A DNA stretch of 64,000 bases from JABDFW01 sp035550215. GTDB taxonomy: Bacteria > Bacteroidota > Bacteroidia > Chitinophagales > Chitinophagaceae. The translations under genes were made by a program, and so were the position numbers. Below the pieces are notes generated by a model. That model worked only from the letters and a program-made list of their open reading frames with translations. It ran no database searches and was not told where the DNA came from. Shown in pieces: positions 18,216-27,186 of this stretch. Each line of letters starts with the position of its first letter. Positions within the stretch are counted from its first letter, which is position 1. The DNA lies in assembly GCA_035550215.1 (NCBI GenBank), contig DASZPM010000027.1, positions 124,001 through 188,000 on the forward strand, written 5' to 3'.

Positions 18216-18929
18216 ATGTTTGATCAATATACATTAAAAGCCCGTTTTTACCCGGTCATTATTTTGTTTTTCCCATTGGTTGTAGCAGGTGTGTTTTATT
18301 CCTTTGAGTTCAAAACTGCTGCTCACTTTTTATCCTCGTTGGGCCTCGTTGGCGCATTGACTTATTTGTTTTCGCAACTTGGCCGGGATCGCGGCAAACA
18401 AAAGGAACCCGCGTTGTGGCAAAGCTGGGGTGGAGTCCCATCGGTACAGCTATTAAGATTAACCGATTCTCGTATTAACAAGCATACAAAGGAAAAATAC
18501 CACCAGAAATTGCAAGGTGCATGCCCTGTGCCAATTGCACCTACGCTTACCATGGAAGCGAATAACCTGCCGGAAGCCGATGAGGTATACCAAGCATGGA
18601 CAAAACACCTGATCGGGCAAACGAGGGATACTAAAAAATTCTCGCTGCTTTTCAAAGAAAATATCAGCTATGGTTTTAGAAGGAACTTGTGGGGTGTTAA
18701 GCCAATAGCATTATTTATGATCGGTTTATCACTGGTAACCAATTATATTTTTTGGTATATCAGGTTAAGGTCTTTTAACCCGTTGATTTTTCCGGATAGT
18801 TTTTGGTATTCTTCGGCGGCATTATTTGCACTATTGTTATTCTGGATATTTATTGTCAAAAAAGCCTGGGTAAAAATCCCTGCTTTGGCATATGCCGAGA
18901 GGCTATGTGAAGCTGCTGAACAAATTTAA
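18216..18929 (+). CDS. Four-TM membrane protein, candidate effector of the E2-E1-JAB module
   Basis: 237 residues. Two hydrophobic helices at about 11-29 and 35-53, a soluble middle (about 55-160), then two more at about 162-182 and 198-214. This 2+2 layout recalls 4-TM pore-type effectors in nucleotide-signalling defence systems, but I cannot assign a named family. It starts 13 bp after the E2-E1-JAB stop, so it belongs to that operon. If the module is defensive, this is the best effector candidate; alternatively it anchors the conjugation machinery at the membrane. Confidence 0.65.
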   Translation: MFDQYTLKARFYPVIILFFPLVVAGVFYSFEFKTAAHFLSSLGLVGALTYLFSQLGRDRGKQKEPALWQSWGGVPSVQLLRLTDSRINKHTKEKYHQKLQGACPVPIAPTLTMEANNLPEADEVYQAWTKHLIGQTRDTKKFSLLFKENISYGFRRNLWGVKPIALFMIGLSLVTNYIFWYIRLRSFNPLIFPDSFWYSSAALFALLLFWIFIVKKAWVKIPALAYAERLCEAAEQI

Positions 18930-18950
18930 ACACATTCAAAAACATCATTA

Positions 18951-19599
18951 ATGGCTAACGCACTCGAAATGGATTTTTTGCCCGTCGGCGAGAATTCCAA
19001 AAGCGGCGACGCAATCGCACTCCGCTTTGGAACCTATGAAAGCGCTGAATGGAAGGACCAGACCGTATTTGTTATTGATGGTGGCAATGCTACAAGCGGC
19101 GATGCACTGGTTAAGCATGTAACCGAGGTCTATAAAACAGATACGGTAGACCGGGTTATCTTAACACACCCTGACGGCGACCATGCATCTGGTTTAAGGA
19201 CTTTGGTTGATAATTCGAATGTCGGTAAAATATGGATGCACAGGCCCTGGAATCATTGGGAAGACCTAAAAGAGTTTATTCATAATGGCGTATAACAGGA
19301 GCAAGTTTGGAGAGCGCCTACAAAACGCCTATCAATATGCCTATGAAATCGAACAAATAGCGCTTAAAAAAAAGATAAAGATTTTCCCGCCACATCAGGG
19401 GCTTGAGTGCGATGTAGATAACGAAACAGTACTAAAAGTCCTTGGACCTGGTAAGGAATTTTACTTGAGCCTCTTGCAGTCTTCGGATAAGACACCACAC
19501 ATGGGAGTAAGCGAAGGACAAGAAAGAGAGTATGCTGCTTTGCAAAAAGTAACAGCCTATGAAGATATTGCTGTAATTGGCATAATAAAACAGCAATGA
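18951..19599 (+). pseudogene. Second MBL-fold gene, frameshifted and 3'-truncated
   Basis: The first 114 codons carry a textbook MBL start (VFVIDGGNATSGDAL, then THPDGDHASGL). The frame ends with TAA at 19293-19295, but the neighbouring phase opens at 19285 and continues sensibly (YNRSKFGERLQNAYQYAYEI), so a one-base shift near 19,285-19,292 broke the gene. Homology-like sequence then stops abruptly at about 19,570, where it runs into the truncated minus-strand gene. It lies 21 bp after the 4-TM gene and was probably the last gene of the operon. Only the first metal motif remains. Confidence 0.75.
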
Positions 19600-20046
19600 C
19601 TGCCGTTCTTTTAAAGAAGCGAAATAGTCTTTTGCGTTTTGCAAACGGGTATCATAATCATATTTTTGACTAGTCCCAGCTTCCCGGACTACGTCATTTG
19701 AATACATGCCTTCGTAATTCCAAATGCACACTGTGGATTCAGGAATATCAAGAATAGCAGGTTTAGCTTCTTTATTAAACCATGCAGGTGGATTTATTTT
19801 TGCCTTTGTTTTTTCGCCACCAAATGCGTTGATACTAAACCCACATGCAGGAATGCCTGAAGTTAGTGACCTGCAAGGCTTACCTTTTACATCTGCCTGC
19901 ATTTCCCAATCCAAATCCCTTGCATCTTTTATGTAATCACCGGGATAGGAATATCTACCTATACAATAAGTATTTTTTTCAGGCTCATCGCAGATATGAC
20001 CGTTCCAACCGTTATTGTGCCAAGCCAATCGAATTGTTATGTGCAT
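19567..20046 (-). pseudogene. Truncated N-terminal part of a large unknown protein downstream of HsdR
   Basis: The frame runs to 19432, but only about the first 160 residues look authentic (RLAWHNNGWNGHICDEPEKN, then GIPACGFSINAFGG, then ending FYYANYSN). After FYYANYSN the sequence is low-quality antisense of the MBL relic. The opening resembles the N-terminus of large helicase/ATPase-type defence proteins as I recall them, but I cannot name the family. It starts 19 bp after HsdR in the same direction, so it was part of the restriction operon before its 3' end was lost. Confidence 0.55.
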
Positions 20047-20065
20047 AGAGTTTTGTATTAATTCC

Positions 20066-23056
20066 TTATTTCATTATACCTCTTACTCTTTGGTCATAAA
20101 TATCGTTGAACCAAAGACGTTTGAACATCAGATTCACTTTATCCTCTGAAAGTTTATTATAAAGTTCCAGTTTGGTGTTAATAAAATTCAACAACTCATT
20201 ATCAATTTCCTCGTTGAATTTATCCTGAATATTGTCTTTGCTATTCTTTGTATTGAAGAAGCTCATTAGTTCATCATTCGCATAAATGTTTTTACGCATT
20301 CTTTCAAACTCAACTTTGTCTTCTTCTTTTAAATCCAAACCGTAAGTTTCGTTTAACACTTTAATAATTTTGGTTAGCCATTCTAATTCCTCTTCCTCCT
20401 TTTTTCCGTCCCCTCCAGGAGTCATGCCTTGCATGGAAGTATTTTGACTTTGCAATGCTAAGTCAGTCGTAAATTGATGTTGCAGCTTATAGCTATCCAA
20501 ATCAATTTCTTCCAGAACATCGGTTGGAAGAGCATTCGGACTTGCAGGAAGTTTTTTGAACAGGTCAGACAAGAAAACATAATACTTTTCTAGCTGAACA
20601 TCTGTAAATGTGATAATCTGTGATAAGAAGCGATATAAACGAACAAAATCTTTAATGCTGGCTTTGAACGAGACTTTCTGGTCTTCATCCAATTCTGCCG
20701 AATATCTATTTACAACTTCATTCAATATTGGCTGTAACTTTTCTTTATGCTCGCCATTTGTGAAAAAGAGTTTAGCGTATGCTTCAATGTCGTTTTGGTA
20801 AATAATATGGAATGCCTCAATTTTTTGCTGTACATCATAAAGGCTATTAGGGTCTGTCTGGTTAACCAATTCCATGTAGTTACTTCCATAATACATTTGG
20901 AAATCTTCTTGTATTTTTTCCGGGTCATTTACAAAATCTAATACCATTGTAGTATCCTTGCCCGGTGCAGTTCTGTTCAACCTGCTAAGCGTTTGCACTG
21001 TACTTGTGCCACCCAATTTCTTATCAACAAACATGGTATGCAGCAAGGGCTCATCAAAGCCTGTTTGATACATGTTAGCTACAATAAGTATTCTGTACTG
21101 TGGCAACTTTAGTGCATCAGGAATTTCTATTTTACCTCCAAGATTATTCATATTTTCCTTTGTATAATCCTGTCCTGTATCAGCATCTCTTACTGTGCCA
21201 CTAAATGCCACTAATGCCCCATATGGCAATTTCATTTCCCTCATTATGTCATCAAACTTTCGTTTAAAACGGACAGCATGTAGTCTTGAACGGGTGACCA
21301 ACATTGCCCTGGCCTTACCTTGTATTTCATTTTGCGTTTGCGACACAAAATGTTCAATCATAATCCTTGCCTTCTTTTCAATGGCATGGTCTTGTAAATC
21401 AACATAAGAAGAAAGCAGTCTTACTGTCTTCTTCTTTTCGTATTCCTTGTCTGCAATTTCAGTACGCTTTATTAGTTTGTAGTACCTTCTCCAACTCATG
21501 TAGTTTTTTAGCACATCCTTGATAAAGCCTTCTTTGATGGCTTGCTCCATCGTATAGAGATCAAAAGCTTCTTTCTGGCCGTTTCTTATTGTACCAAACA
21601 GTTCTAATGTTTTGGGCTTTGGTGTAGCAGTAAATGCAAAAAAGGAAATATTAGCCTGGTCGCCTTTTTTCTTTATTTCTTCTGCAATCAGATCATCAAT
21701 ATCCTTTTCTTCACCATCTGCGGTTTCGGCTTCCTCCAGTGATAATGCTTTCCTTAAATGTCTTGCTGACTCACCTGCTTGTGAGCTATGAGCTTCGTCA
21801 ATGATGACTGCGTATGTTTTGTCTTTATTCTGAGCAATGACATCAGAAATAACAGGAAACTTTTGAAGCGTTGTAACAATTACCCTCTTTCCTTTTTCAA
21901 TTGCATTTTTTAAGTCCTGGCCTGTTTTATTCTTGTCAATATACTCTACTGTTCCGGGCATTTGTTCAAACTGCCTGATGTTATCTTGAATTTGTTTATC
22001 CAGCACTCGCCTGTCGGTAACAACAATGACGCTATTGTATAATGCTTTTTCATCATCAGGATGCCTATAAAAATCTGAAAGACGGTGAGCTAACCAGGAA
22101 ATAGTATTTGATTTTCCTGAACCGGCTGAATGTTGAATCAGATACTTGTTTCCAACACCATCTTTACGAACAGCTTCCAATAAATTTTGTACTGCCCTTC
22201 GCTGGTGAAAGCGAGGAAATATAAGAACTGGCTTCTCTTTTTCTCTGAGGGCCTTTGTTTGATTATCGTAGTATTTCTCCTTGTTAATTTGGAGGTTAAC
22301 ATAGTTCTGAATAAGATCAAGCAAAGAATCTTTTCTTAAAACGTCTTTCCAGAGATAGGATGTTGCATAATCATTTTCATCCTGATTTATTAATGCTTTA
22401 TTGAACGGCAAAAAATAAGTGCCTCTGCCTTTCAATTCAGTACACATACTTACCTGCTCTGTACTCACCGCAAAGTGCACAAGACATCTTTTAAATTCCA
22501 GTAAAGGCTCTTTAGGGTCTCTGTCCTGTATATACTGTTTGATGGCATTATGCAGATACTGTCCTGTTAAGGCATTCTTTAATTCTATTGTAACAACGGG
22601 AAGGCCATTCACAAAAAGAACGATGTCAATAGATTTTTCATTCTTCTTTGAATATTTCAATTGTCGGATTACGGTGAGCCTGTTTTTTAAATAGGCTTCT
22701 TGATGTTCGGGTGTTTTACTGTGCGAAGGTTTAAAGTAGACCAAATCAAGTGTTTGGCCACGGTCTTTTACCTTTTCGCGAAAAATCTCGAGTGTCTTTT
22801 TCTTTTTTATTTCATCCGTTACTCGTTCAATAATTTTATCATCAACAGCCGTACCATATTGAACAGTTAAAGCCTCGTACTTACGAGGCTGTGTATCTTT
22901 TATGAATCCAATCAGATCTTCCGGAACAAGGCATAAATCCTTATCATAGCACGAGTTATCTTTCTCTGTATATTCAGGAAATTCAGGCTGGGCAATTTTT
23001 GTAAGGTATCTCACAACATGCTCCTCGAGATGTATTTCTTTTGTTCCTTCTGCCAT
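20066..23056 (-). CDS. hsdR: Type I restriction enzyme, R (motor/nuclease) subunit
   Basis: 996 residues. The N-terminal PD-(D/E)xK nuclease domain is visible at about 140-180 (SIDIVLFVNGLPVVTIELKN). SF2 helicase motifs follow: IQHSAGSGKSNTISWLAHRL (motif I), VVTDRRVLDKQIQ (Ia), IIDEAHSSQAGE (motif II), FTATPKP (III) and LSRLNRTAPGKD (VI). Length and order are normal for HsdR, and no residue of the core is missing. With HsdM and HsdS from the same operon it forms an ATP-driven restriction complex acting on unmodified DNA in the cytoplasm. It is the last intact gene of the operon. Confidence 0.96.
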   Translation of the reverse strand: MAEGTKEIHLEEHVVRYLTKIAQPEFPEYTEKDNSCYDKDLCLVPEDLIGFIKDTQPRKYEALTVQYGTAVDDKIIERVTDEIKKKKTLEIFREKVKDRGQTLDLVYFKPSHSKTPEHQEAYLKNRLTVIRQLKYSKKNEKSIDIVLFVNGLPVVTIELKNALTGQYLHNAIKQYIQDRDPKEPLLEFKRCLVHFAVSTEQVSMCTELKGRGTYFLPFNKALINQDENDYATSYLWKDVLRKDSLLDLIQNYVNLQINKEKYYDNQTKALREKEKPVLIFPRFHQRRAVQNLLEAVRKDGVGNKYLIQHSAGSGKSNTISWLAHRLSDFYRHPDDEKALYNSVIVVTDRRVLDKQIQDNIRQFEQMPGTVEYIDKNKTGQDLKNAIEKGKRVIVTTLQKFPVISDVIAQNKDKTYAVIIDEAHSSQAGESARHLRKALSLEEAETADGEEKDIDDLIAEEIKKKGDQANISFFAFTATPKPKTLELFGTIRNGQKEAFDLYTMEQAIKEGFIKDVLKNYMSWRRYYKLIKRTEIADKEYEKKKTVRLLSSYVDLQDHAIEKKARIMIEHFVSQTQNEIQGKARAMLVTRSRLHAVRFKRKFDDIMREMKLPYGALVAFSGTVRDADTGQDYTKENMNNLGGKIEIPDALKLPQYRILIVANMYQTGFDEPLLHTMFVDKKLGGTSTVQTLSRLNRTAPGKDTTMVLDFVNDPEKIQEDFQMYYGSNYMELVNQTDPNSLYDVQQKIEAFHIIYQNDIEAYAKLFFTNGEHKEKLQPILNEVVNRYSAELDEDQKVSFKASIKDFVRLYRFLSQIITFTDVQLEKYYVFLSDLFKKLPASPNALPTDVLEEIDLDSYKLQHQFTTDLALQSQNTSMQGMTPGGDGKKEEEELEWLTKIIKVLNETYGLDLKEEDKVEFERMRKNIYANDELMSFFNTKNSKDNIQDKFNEEIDNELLNFINTKLELYNKLSEDKVNLMFKRLWFNDIYDQRVRGIMK

Positions 23057-23081
23057 CTATCAATTTGGTTTAAGAGAATAG

Positions 23082-24308
23082 TTAAATCTGTTCAGGGTTG
23101 AGCCAAAAGTTATCAGGCTTAGCAATTAACCTCGCATTCTGATATGCATCGTCGAGGTCAAGTATTGTTTCAGGTTTGTAATAACCACTCTCATGATCTA
23201 GTACGAGTGCAAAATCAGGAAGCTTGTTAAAGGTCGCCCCTAAATAAATTGGCATCAGATATTGAATTTTGTCTTCCTGTGGTCTGTACTGTGGAACCAC
23301 TAACTTATAATTTCGTTTGGATAGTTCATACGAACACTTTATCGCAGTATCAAGAGTTACCGCTAGCTCAGTTGTAGCTCTAGTTTGATAAATATCTGGA
23401 AATCTGTTTTTCCTTTCTTCAATTATGTGCTTTAATTTCTCATCATCAGGGTCATAAAATTCAGGTTCAGGTTTAAAGATGATTTCGTTGATGTTGTCGT
23501 AAAACTGTGCAGGTTCTGGTAGCTGTTTCTCAGAAATAGGCTTTCCACCAATTGTGAATCCAATATCAGCTAGGGTCGTTCTCTTTTTAAGGATGAATGG
23601 GTTAGCATAATAGTTTTTTCCGTCATCATCTTTTACCTCAACAACTATATAGATGGGCTTGAAGTAATTATTTAGTAATCCGAGATTAAAAAGTGCATAC
23701 TTCTTATTGTCATCACGAAGTAGTTTTGCGCCACTTTTCTCTTTAGTTAGTCGAGTGAAAATATGCTCCACATATGATTTTAATATCGGATGTGGTATAG
23801 CAGAAGTTTGATTACCATAAGTCCACTTTTCAGGAATTGCTGTTTCTGCAAGTTCTTCAATAAAGCTGTAGCCGTCATCCCAGGATCTATCAGGGTTGTC
23901 AAAATATATCAAACCCATTTTGAAAAGAAGATTGTCCTGAATCATTTCCTTTAGCGATTTTTCTTCAGCAAAGTCAATACCTTCAAATGGACGGCTCAAT
24001 GATTTTCGGGAAAAAACGCCATATATTTCTTTTCCTTCCTTCGTCTTAAAGCCAGTGTCGTAAATCGCATAATATGCTTGTTCTTTTGTTACTGGTGTTT
24101 TTGCTCTATCCTCTGAATATCCATATTTATTGAGAACCCTGATGTTACCATTTACAGTAACATGGTTGTAAAAATGCTTGTTGAATCTGTCATACTCAGC
24201 GAATACACTAGTACCTTCAAGCATTCCGTTGAGGTCGTTTATAAAAGTTCCCCCGTTTTTAATAAAACCGAAGTTGTATATTCCAAATTTTGTGTTTACC
24301 TGTGCCAT
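23082..24308 (-). CDS. DUF3825-like protein in the type I restriction operon
   Basis: 408 residues. The C-terminal ~100 residues (VVPQYRPQEDKIQYLMPIYL, PDFALVLD, then ETILDLDDAYQNARLIAKP) match the DUF3825 pattern, a domain often linked to OST-HTH/RNA-associated proteins. The N-terminal 250 residues are mixed alpha/beta without a recognised fold (SVFAEYDRFNKHFYNHVTVNG). It lies between rmuC and hsdR with short gaps, so it is translated with the restriction system. Its role is not known; an accessory defence or regulatory factor is a reasonable guess. Confidence 0.65.
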   Translation of the reverse strand: MAQVNTKFGIYNFGFIKNGGTFINDLNGMLEGTSVFAEYDRFNKHFYNHVTVNGNIRVLNKYGYSEDRAKTPVTKEQAYYAIYDTGFKTKEGKEIYGVFSRKSLSRPFEGIDFAEEKSLKEMIQDNLLFKMGLIYFDNPDRSWDDGYSFIEELAETAIPEKWTYGNQTSAIPHPILKSYVEHIFTRLTKEKSGAKLLRDDNKKYALFNLGLLNNYFKPIYIVVEVKDDDGKNYYANPFILKKRTTLADIGFTIGGKPISEKQLPEPAQFYDNINEIIFKPEPEFYDPDDEKLKHIIEERKNRFPDIYQTRATTELAVTLDTAIKCSYELSKRNYKLVVPQYRPQEDKIQYLMPIYLGATFNKLPDFALVLDHESGYYKPETILDLDDAYQNARLIAKPDNFWLNPEQI

Positions 24309-24328
24309 ATAAATGATTTGGTTTTTAC

Positions 24329-25873
24329 TTATTCAACTATTTGCTTAATCAACTCATAACCTAAAGCAGCATTTAAAATTTCCTTGGGAAGTTCTTTTTT
24401 GGTTTTTAAACCCAGTGCCTTTAGTTTGGTAGCTTGCAATACTAAATTATCATTACCGGTACTAAGTTGCTTGTATGCCTCTGAATACTTCCCCTGTGCC
24501 TTATCCAAGTGTTCCCCTACATCTTCCAGATTAGCTACAAAGCCAACAAACTTGTCATACAACTTCGCGCCACGTTCGGCAATTTCAAGAGCATTCTGAT
24601 TTTGATACTCCCGTTTCCACAAGTCAACAATCAATTTTAGAGAAGTAATGAGGTTGGTTGGGCTGAGTAACAGGATTCGTTTGTCGTATGCAAAATTCCA
24701 TAAGTCGGGATCGCCTTGTAAAGCTGCTATATAGGCAGGTTCACTCGGAACAAACATCATTACAAAATCCAGTGCTTTATCATAATCATCATACCCCTTT
24801 GCATTTAATGCCACGATATGCGATTTTACAGCTGATACATGGGCCGCTAACTCTCGTTTTTGTTCCTCTGCATCAGCAGATGCAATTAACCTAGTAAAGG
24901 CATTCAATGAAACTTTTGAATCAATAATGACGCTCCGGTTATCTGGGTATTTAATAACCGCATCCGGTCTCATTTTTTTACCCTCTGAATCAGATTTCAA
25001 AGGATTACCGTTGGAATCGAGCAACTCATGCTCCATAAAGTATTCTCTATCCTTTACCAAGCCTGACTTTTCCAAAATGCTTTCCAGTATCATTTCACCC
25101 CAACGCCCCTGCGTTTTTGCTTCACCTTTCAAGGCTTTGGTTAGATTATGAGCTTCTTCACTGATTGCCTTATTAAGCTGTGCAAGTTCTTTAACCTTCT
25201 CACCTAATGAGAAGCGCTCCTTCGATTCTTTATCATAAACTTCCTCCACTTTGGTTTTAAATTCTTTGATATTCTCACCCAAAGGCTCTAAAATGGTTTT
25301 GAGGTTGGTTTTATTTAATTCAGTGAATTTCTCTGTTTTAGTCTCCAGAATTTTATTGGCAATATTTTCAAATTCGGTATTGAATTTCTTGCCCAACGCT
25401 TCTATTTCATCCTTCTGCGTTTGCAACTTCTCTTTCAACGCTTCATTTGTAGCTTTGGCAGTAGCCAATGCATGGTTTGTTTCAGACAATTCCTTTTTGG
25501 CTGCCTTCAACTCCTCCGTAATTCCTTCAATGGTTGCGTTCTTATCCAGTATTGTATTATTGGCTGCTCGTAAATCCGCACTAGCTATTGATACCTGGCT
25601 ATTTAAGACAGCAATCTCCTTCGCATTTGCTTCGATAGTTAGTTTTAAATCACCTATTTCTTTAGACTTAGCAGTGAGATTGTCTGTTGCAGTATTCAAC
25701 TGCGATGTGGTGGTTGCTTTGTAGCCTACTAATTCCTTCTCTAATTCGGAATATTTTAGCTGTGCAGCATCTTTTTCCGTTTGAATAGCCGAAGCAGTTT
25801 TTGCCTTAGCCAATAGCCAGCCGACAACGGTACCGATTATTATTCCAATTGCTATGTATACAATGATTTCCAT
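24329..25873 (-). CDS. rmuC: RmuC-family DNA recombination protein
   Basis: 514 residues. One N-terminal membrane helix (about 3-23) is followed by a long coiled coil (about 30-240). The RmuC nuclease-like core has GRWGEMILESILEKSGL, then MRPDAVIKYPDNRSVIIDSKVSLNAF (the D...SK pattern of a PD-(D/E)xK-related fold) and VMMFVPSEPAY. The start codon overlaps the stop of hsdS by one base (TAATG), giving tight coupling. RmuC inside type I operons is a recurring association; the host gene is normally tied to limiting recombination at repeats. Its role here is not defined. Confidence 0.93.
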   Translation of the reverse strand: MEIIVYIAIGIIIGTVVGWLLAKAKTASAIQTEKDAAQLKYSELEKELVGYKATTTSQLNTATDNLTAKSKEIGDLKLTIEANAKEIAVLNSQVSIASADLRAANNTILDKNATIEGITEELKAAKKELSETNHALATAKATNEALKEKLQTQKDEIEALGKKFNTEFENIANKILETKTEKFTELNKTNLKTILEPLGENIKEFKTKVEEVYDKESKERFSLGEKVKELAQLNKAISEEAHNLTKALKGEAKTQGRWGEMILESILEKSGLVKDREYFMEHELLDSNGNPLKSDSEGKKMRPDAVIKYPDNRSVIIDSKVSLNAFTRLIASADAEEQKRELAAHVSAVKSHIVALNAKGYDDYDKALDFVMMFVPSEPAYIAALQGDPDLWNFAYDKRILLLSPTNLITSLKLIVDLWKREYQNQNALEIAERGAKLYDKFVGFVANLEDVGEHLDKAQGKYSEAYKQLSTGNDNLVLQATKLKALGLKTKKELPKEILNAALGYELIKQIVE

Positions 25874-27186
25874 TATGCCACTTGTTTTTTATTGGGTTGC
25901 CAATCTCTTACGTCAATATTACCTGTTACTGCTTCTGCAATGATAGATTGACAATATTCTTTTAGCTTATTAATTTGAATCGAATTAAGATTCTCCAATT
26001 CGTAATATCTTTTGAGTGAAGATTGAACTTTATGTAATATTTCTTGCTGTTCAGTTAATTCAGGAAGAGGTATTGTGAATTCCTTAATTGCTTCAAAGGT
26101 TAATCCTTCCCGATTACCGCCCGTAGTTCCAAGTTTAATTTGAACTTGACCAATATTTGACTGCAATACAAGATTCAAATATTCGGGTAAAACTCTCTGC
26201 GTGGGCCTTATAATACAAACATGCTGATTTACGTTCATTTCCTCATGTATATCAACCACACAGCATCTTCCAATTGAAGCTCCAGTAATATTTAAGAGAA
26301 CGTCTTTAAACTGAACTTTAGATCCAGTCATTTTCTCATGCGTATCCAGATCAATTCTCACTACATCATCCAAACGCAATCCATCAAAATGAACATTCTG
26401 GCTTCTAATAAAAATGACACCTTCTTCTGTATAAACCTCTGCACCACCCTTAGGGGTAACACCACTGCCTACTTTTGTATTTAGATGTCTAATTTGAACA
26501 AGATTCCAGGCTTGAGGAATTGCACCTAACCATTCAAGACTACTTTCCTTCATTTTAGCATTGGGGTTAAGACCGGTAGTTACAGCTTCATTAATAACAG
26601 CCTGTTTCTTCTCTTTCAGTAACTCTATCAGCTTTTCCTTTTGTAGAATAAGCTGGTCAATGATGGAAGTTTGATGGTCGAGGTATTGGGCGATTTTGGT
26701 TTGTTCTTTAATAGAAGGAAGTGGAACTTTTATTCCCGCAAGAATTGTTTTATTAATGATTCCTTGTGCACTTCCTTGTGCTGCATCATTTAAACGTTGA
26801 TAATTGCATGCTAAATAATAATAGAGATATTTCTGAGACAATCTCTTTGATGGGCGCAATGCTGCAATACTTCTTGAAATTGTTCCATTAACCCCCAAAT
26901 TTACCTTGCCACTTGTTGCACCTACTACGCACATAAACACATCTTCTTCAGAGGCAAAAACCAATGGCTTTGTTGTGTACCATTTTATGTTCGGACGGAG
27001 ATCTCCAAAGTCACCTGTTTTTATAAATATCTCACCTTCACCATCTGTATTATAACTATCAGAATGTGGAGCTTGCCCCATAATAAATTTAACAACATGG
27101 TTCAAAGAGGCTGTATCCCATGAAGTTGGAATTTCCTTCATCCACTCGAAACCTGAAACTTTATATTTTTCGTATGCCTTACTCAT
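25873..27186 (-). CDS. hsdS: Type I restriction-modification specificity subunit
   Basis: 437 residues with two target-recognition domains (about 12-165 and 215-385), each followed by a conserved helix: QTKIAQYLDHQTSIIDQLILQKEKLIELL in the first half and EQQEILHKVQSSLKRYYELE in the second. Each TRD opens with the usual proline/tryptophan motif (KEIPTSWDT; GAIPQAWNL). It overlaps hsdM by 4 bp (ATGA). The recognised DNA sequence cannot be predicted by eye. Both TRDs appear intact. Confidence 0.94.
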   Translation of the reverse strand: MSKAYEKYKVSGFEWMKEIPTSWDTASLNHVVKFIMGQAPHSDSYNTDGEGEIFIKTGDFGDLRPNIKWYTTKPLVFASEEDVFMCVVGATSGKVNLGVNGTISRSIAALRPSKRLSQKYLYYYLACNYQRLNDAAQGSAQGIINKTILAGIKVPLPSIKEQTKIAQYLDHQTSIIDQLILQKEKLIELLKEKKQAVINEAVTTGLNPNAKMKESSLEWLGAIPQAWNLVQIRHLNTKVGSGVTPKGGAEVYTEEGVIFIRSQNVHFDGLRLDDVVRIDLDTHEKMTGSKVQFKDVLLNITGASIGRCCVVDIHEEMNVNQHVCIIRPTQRVLPEYLNLVLQSNIGQVQIKLGTTGGNREGLTFEAIKEFTIPLPELTEQQEILHKVQSSLKRYYELENLNSIQINKLKEYCQSIIAEAVTGNIDVRDWQPNKKQVA

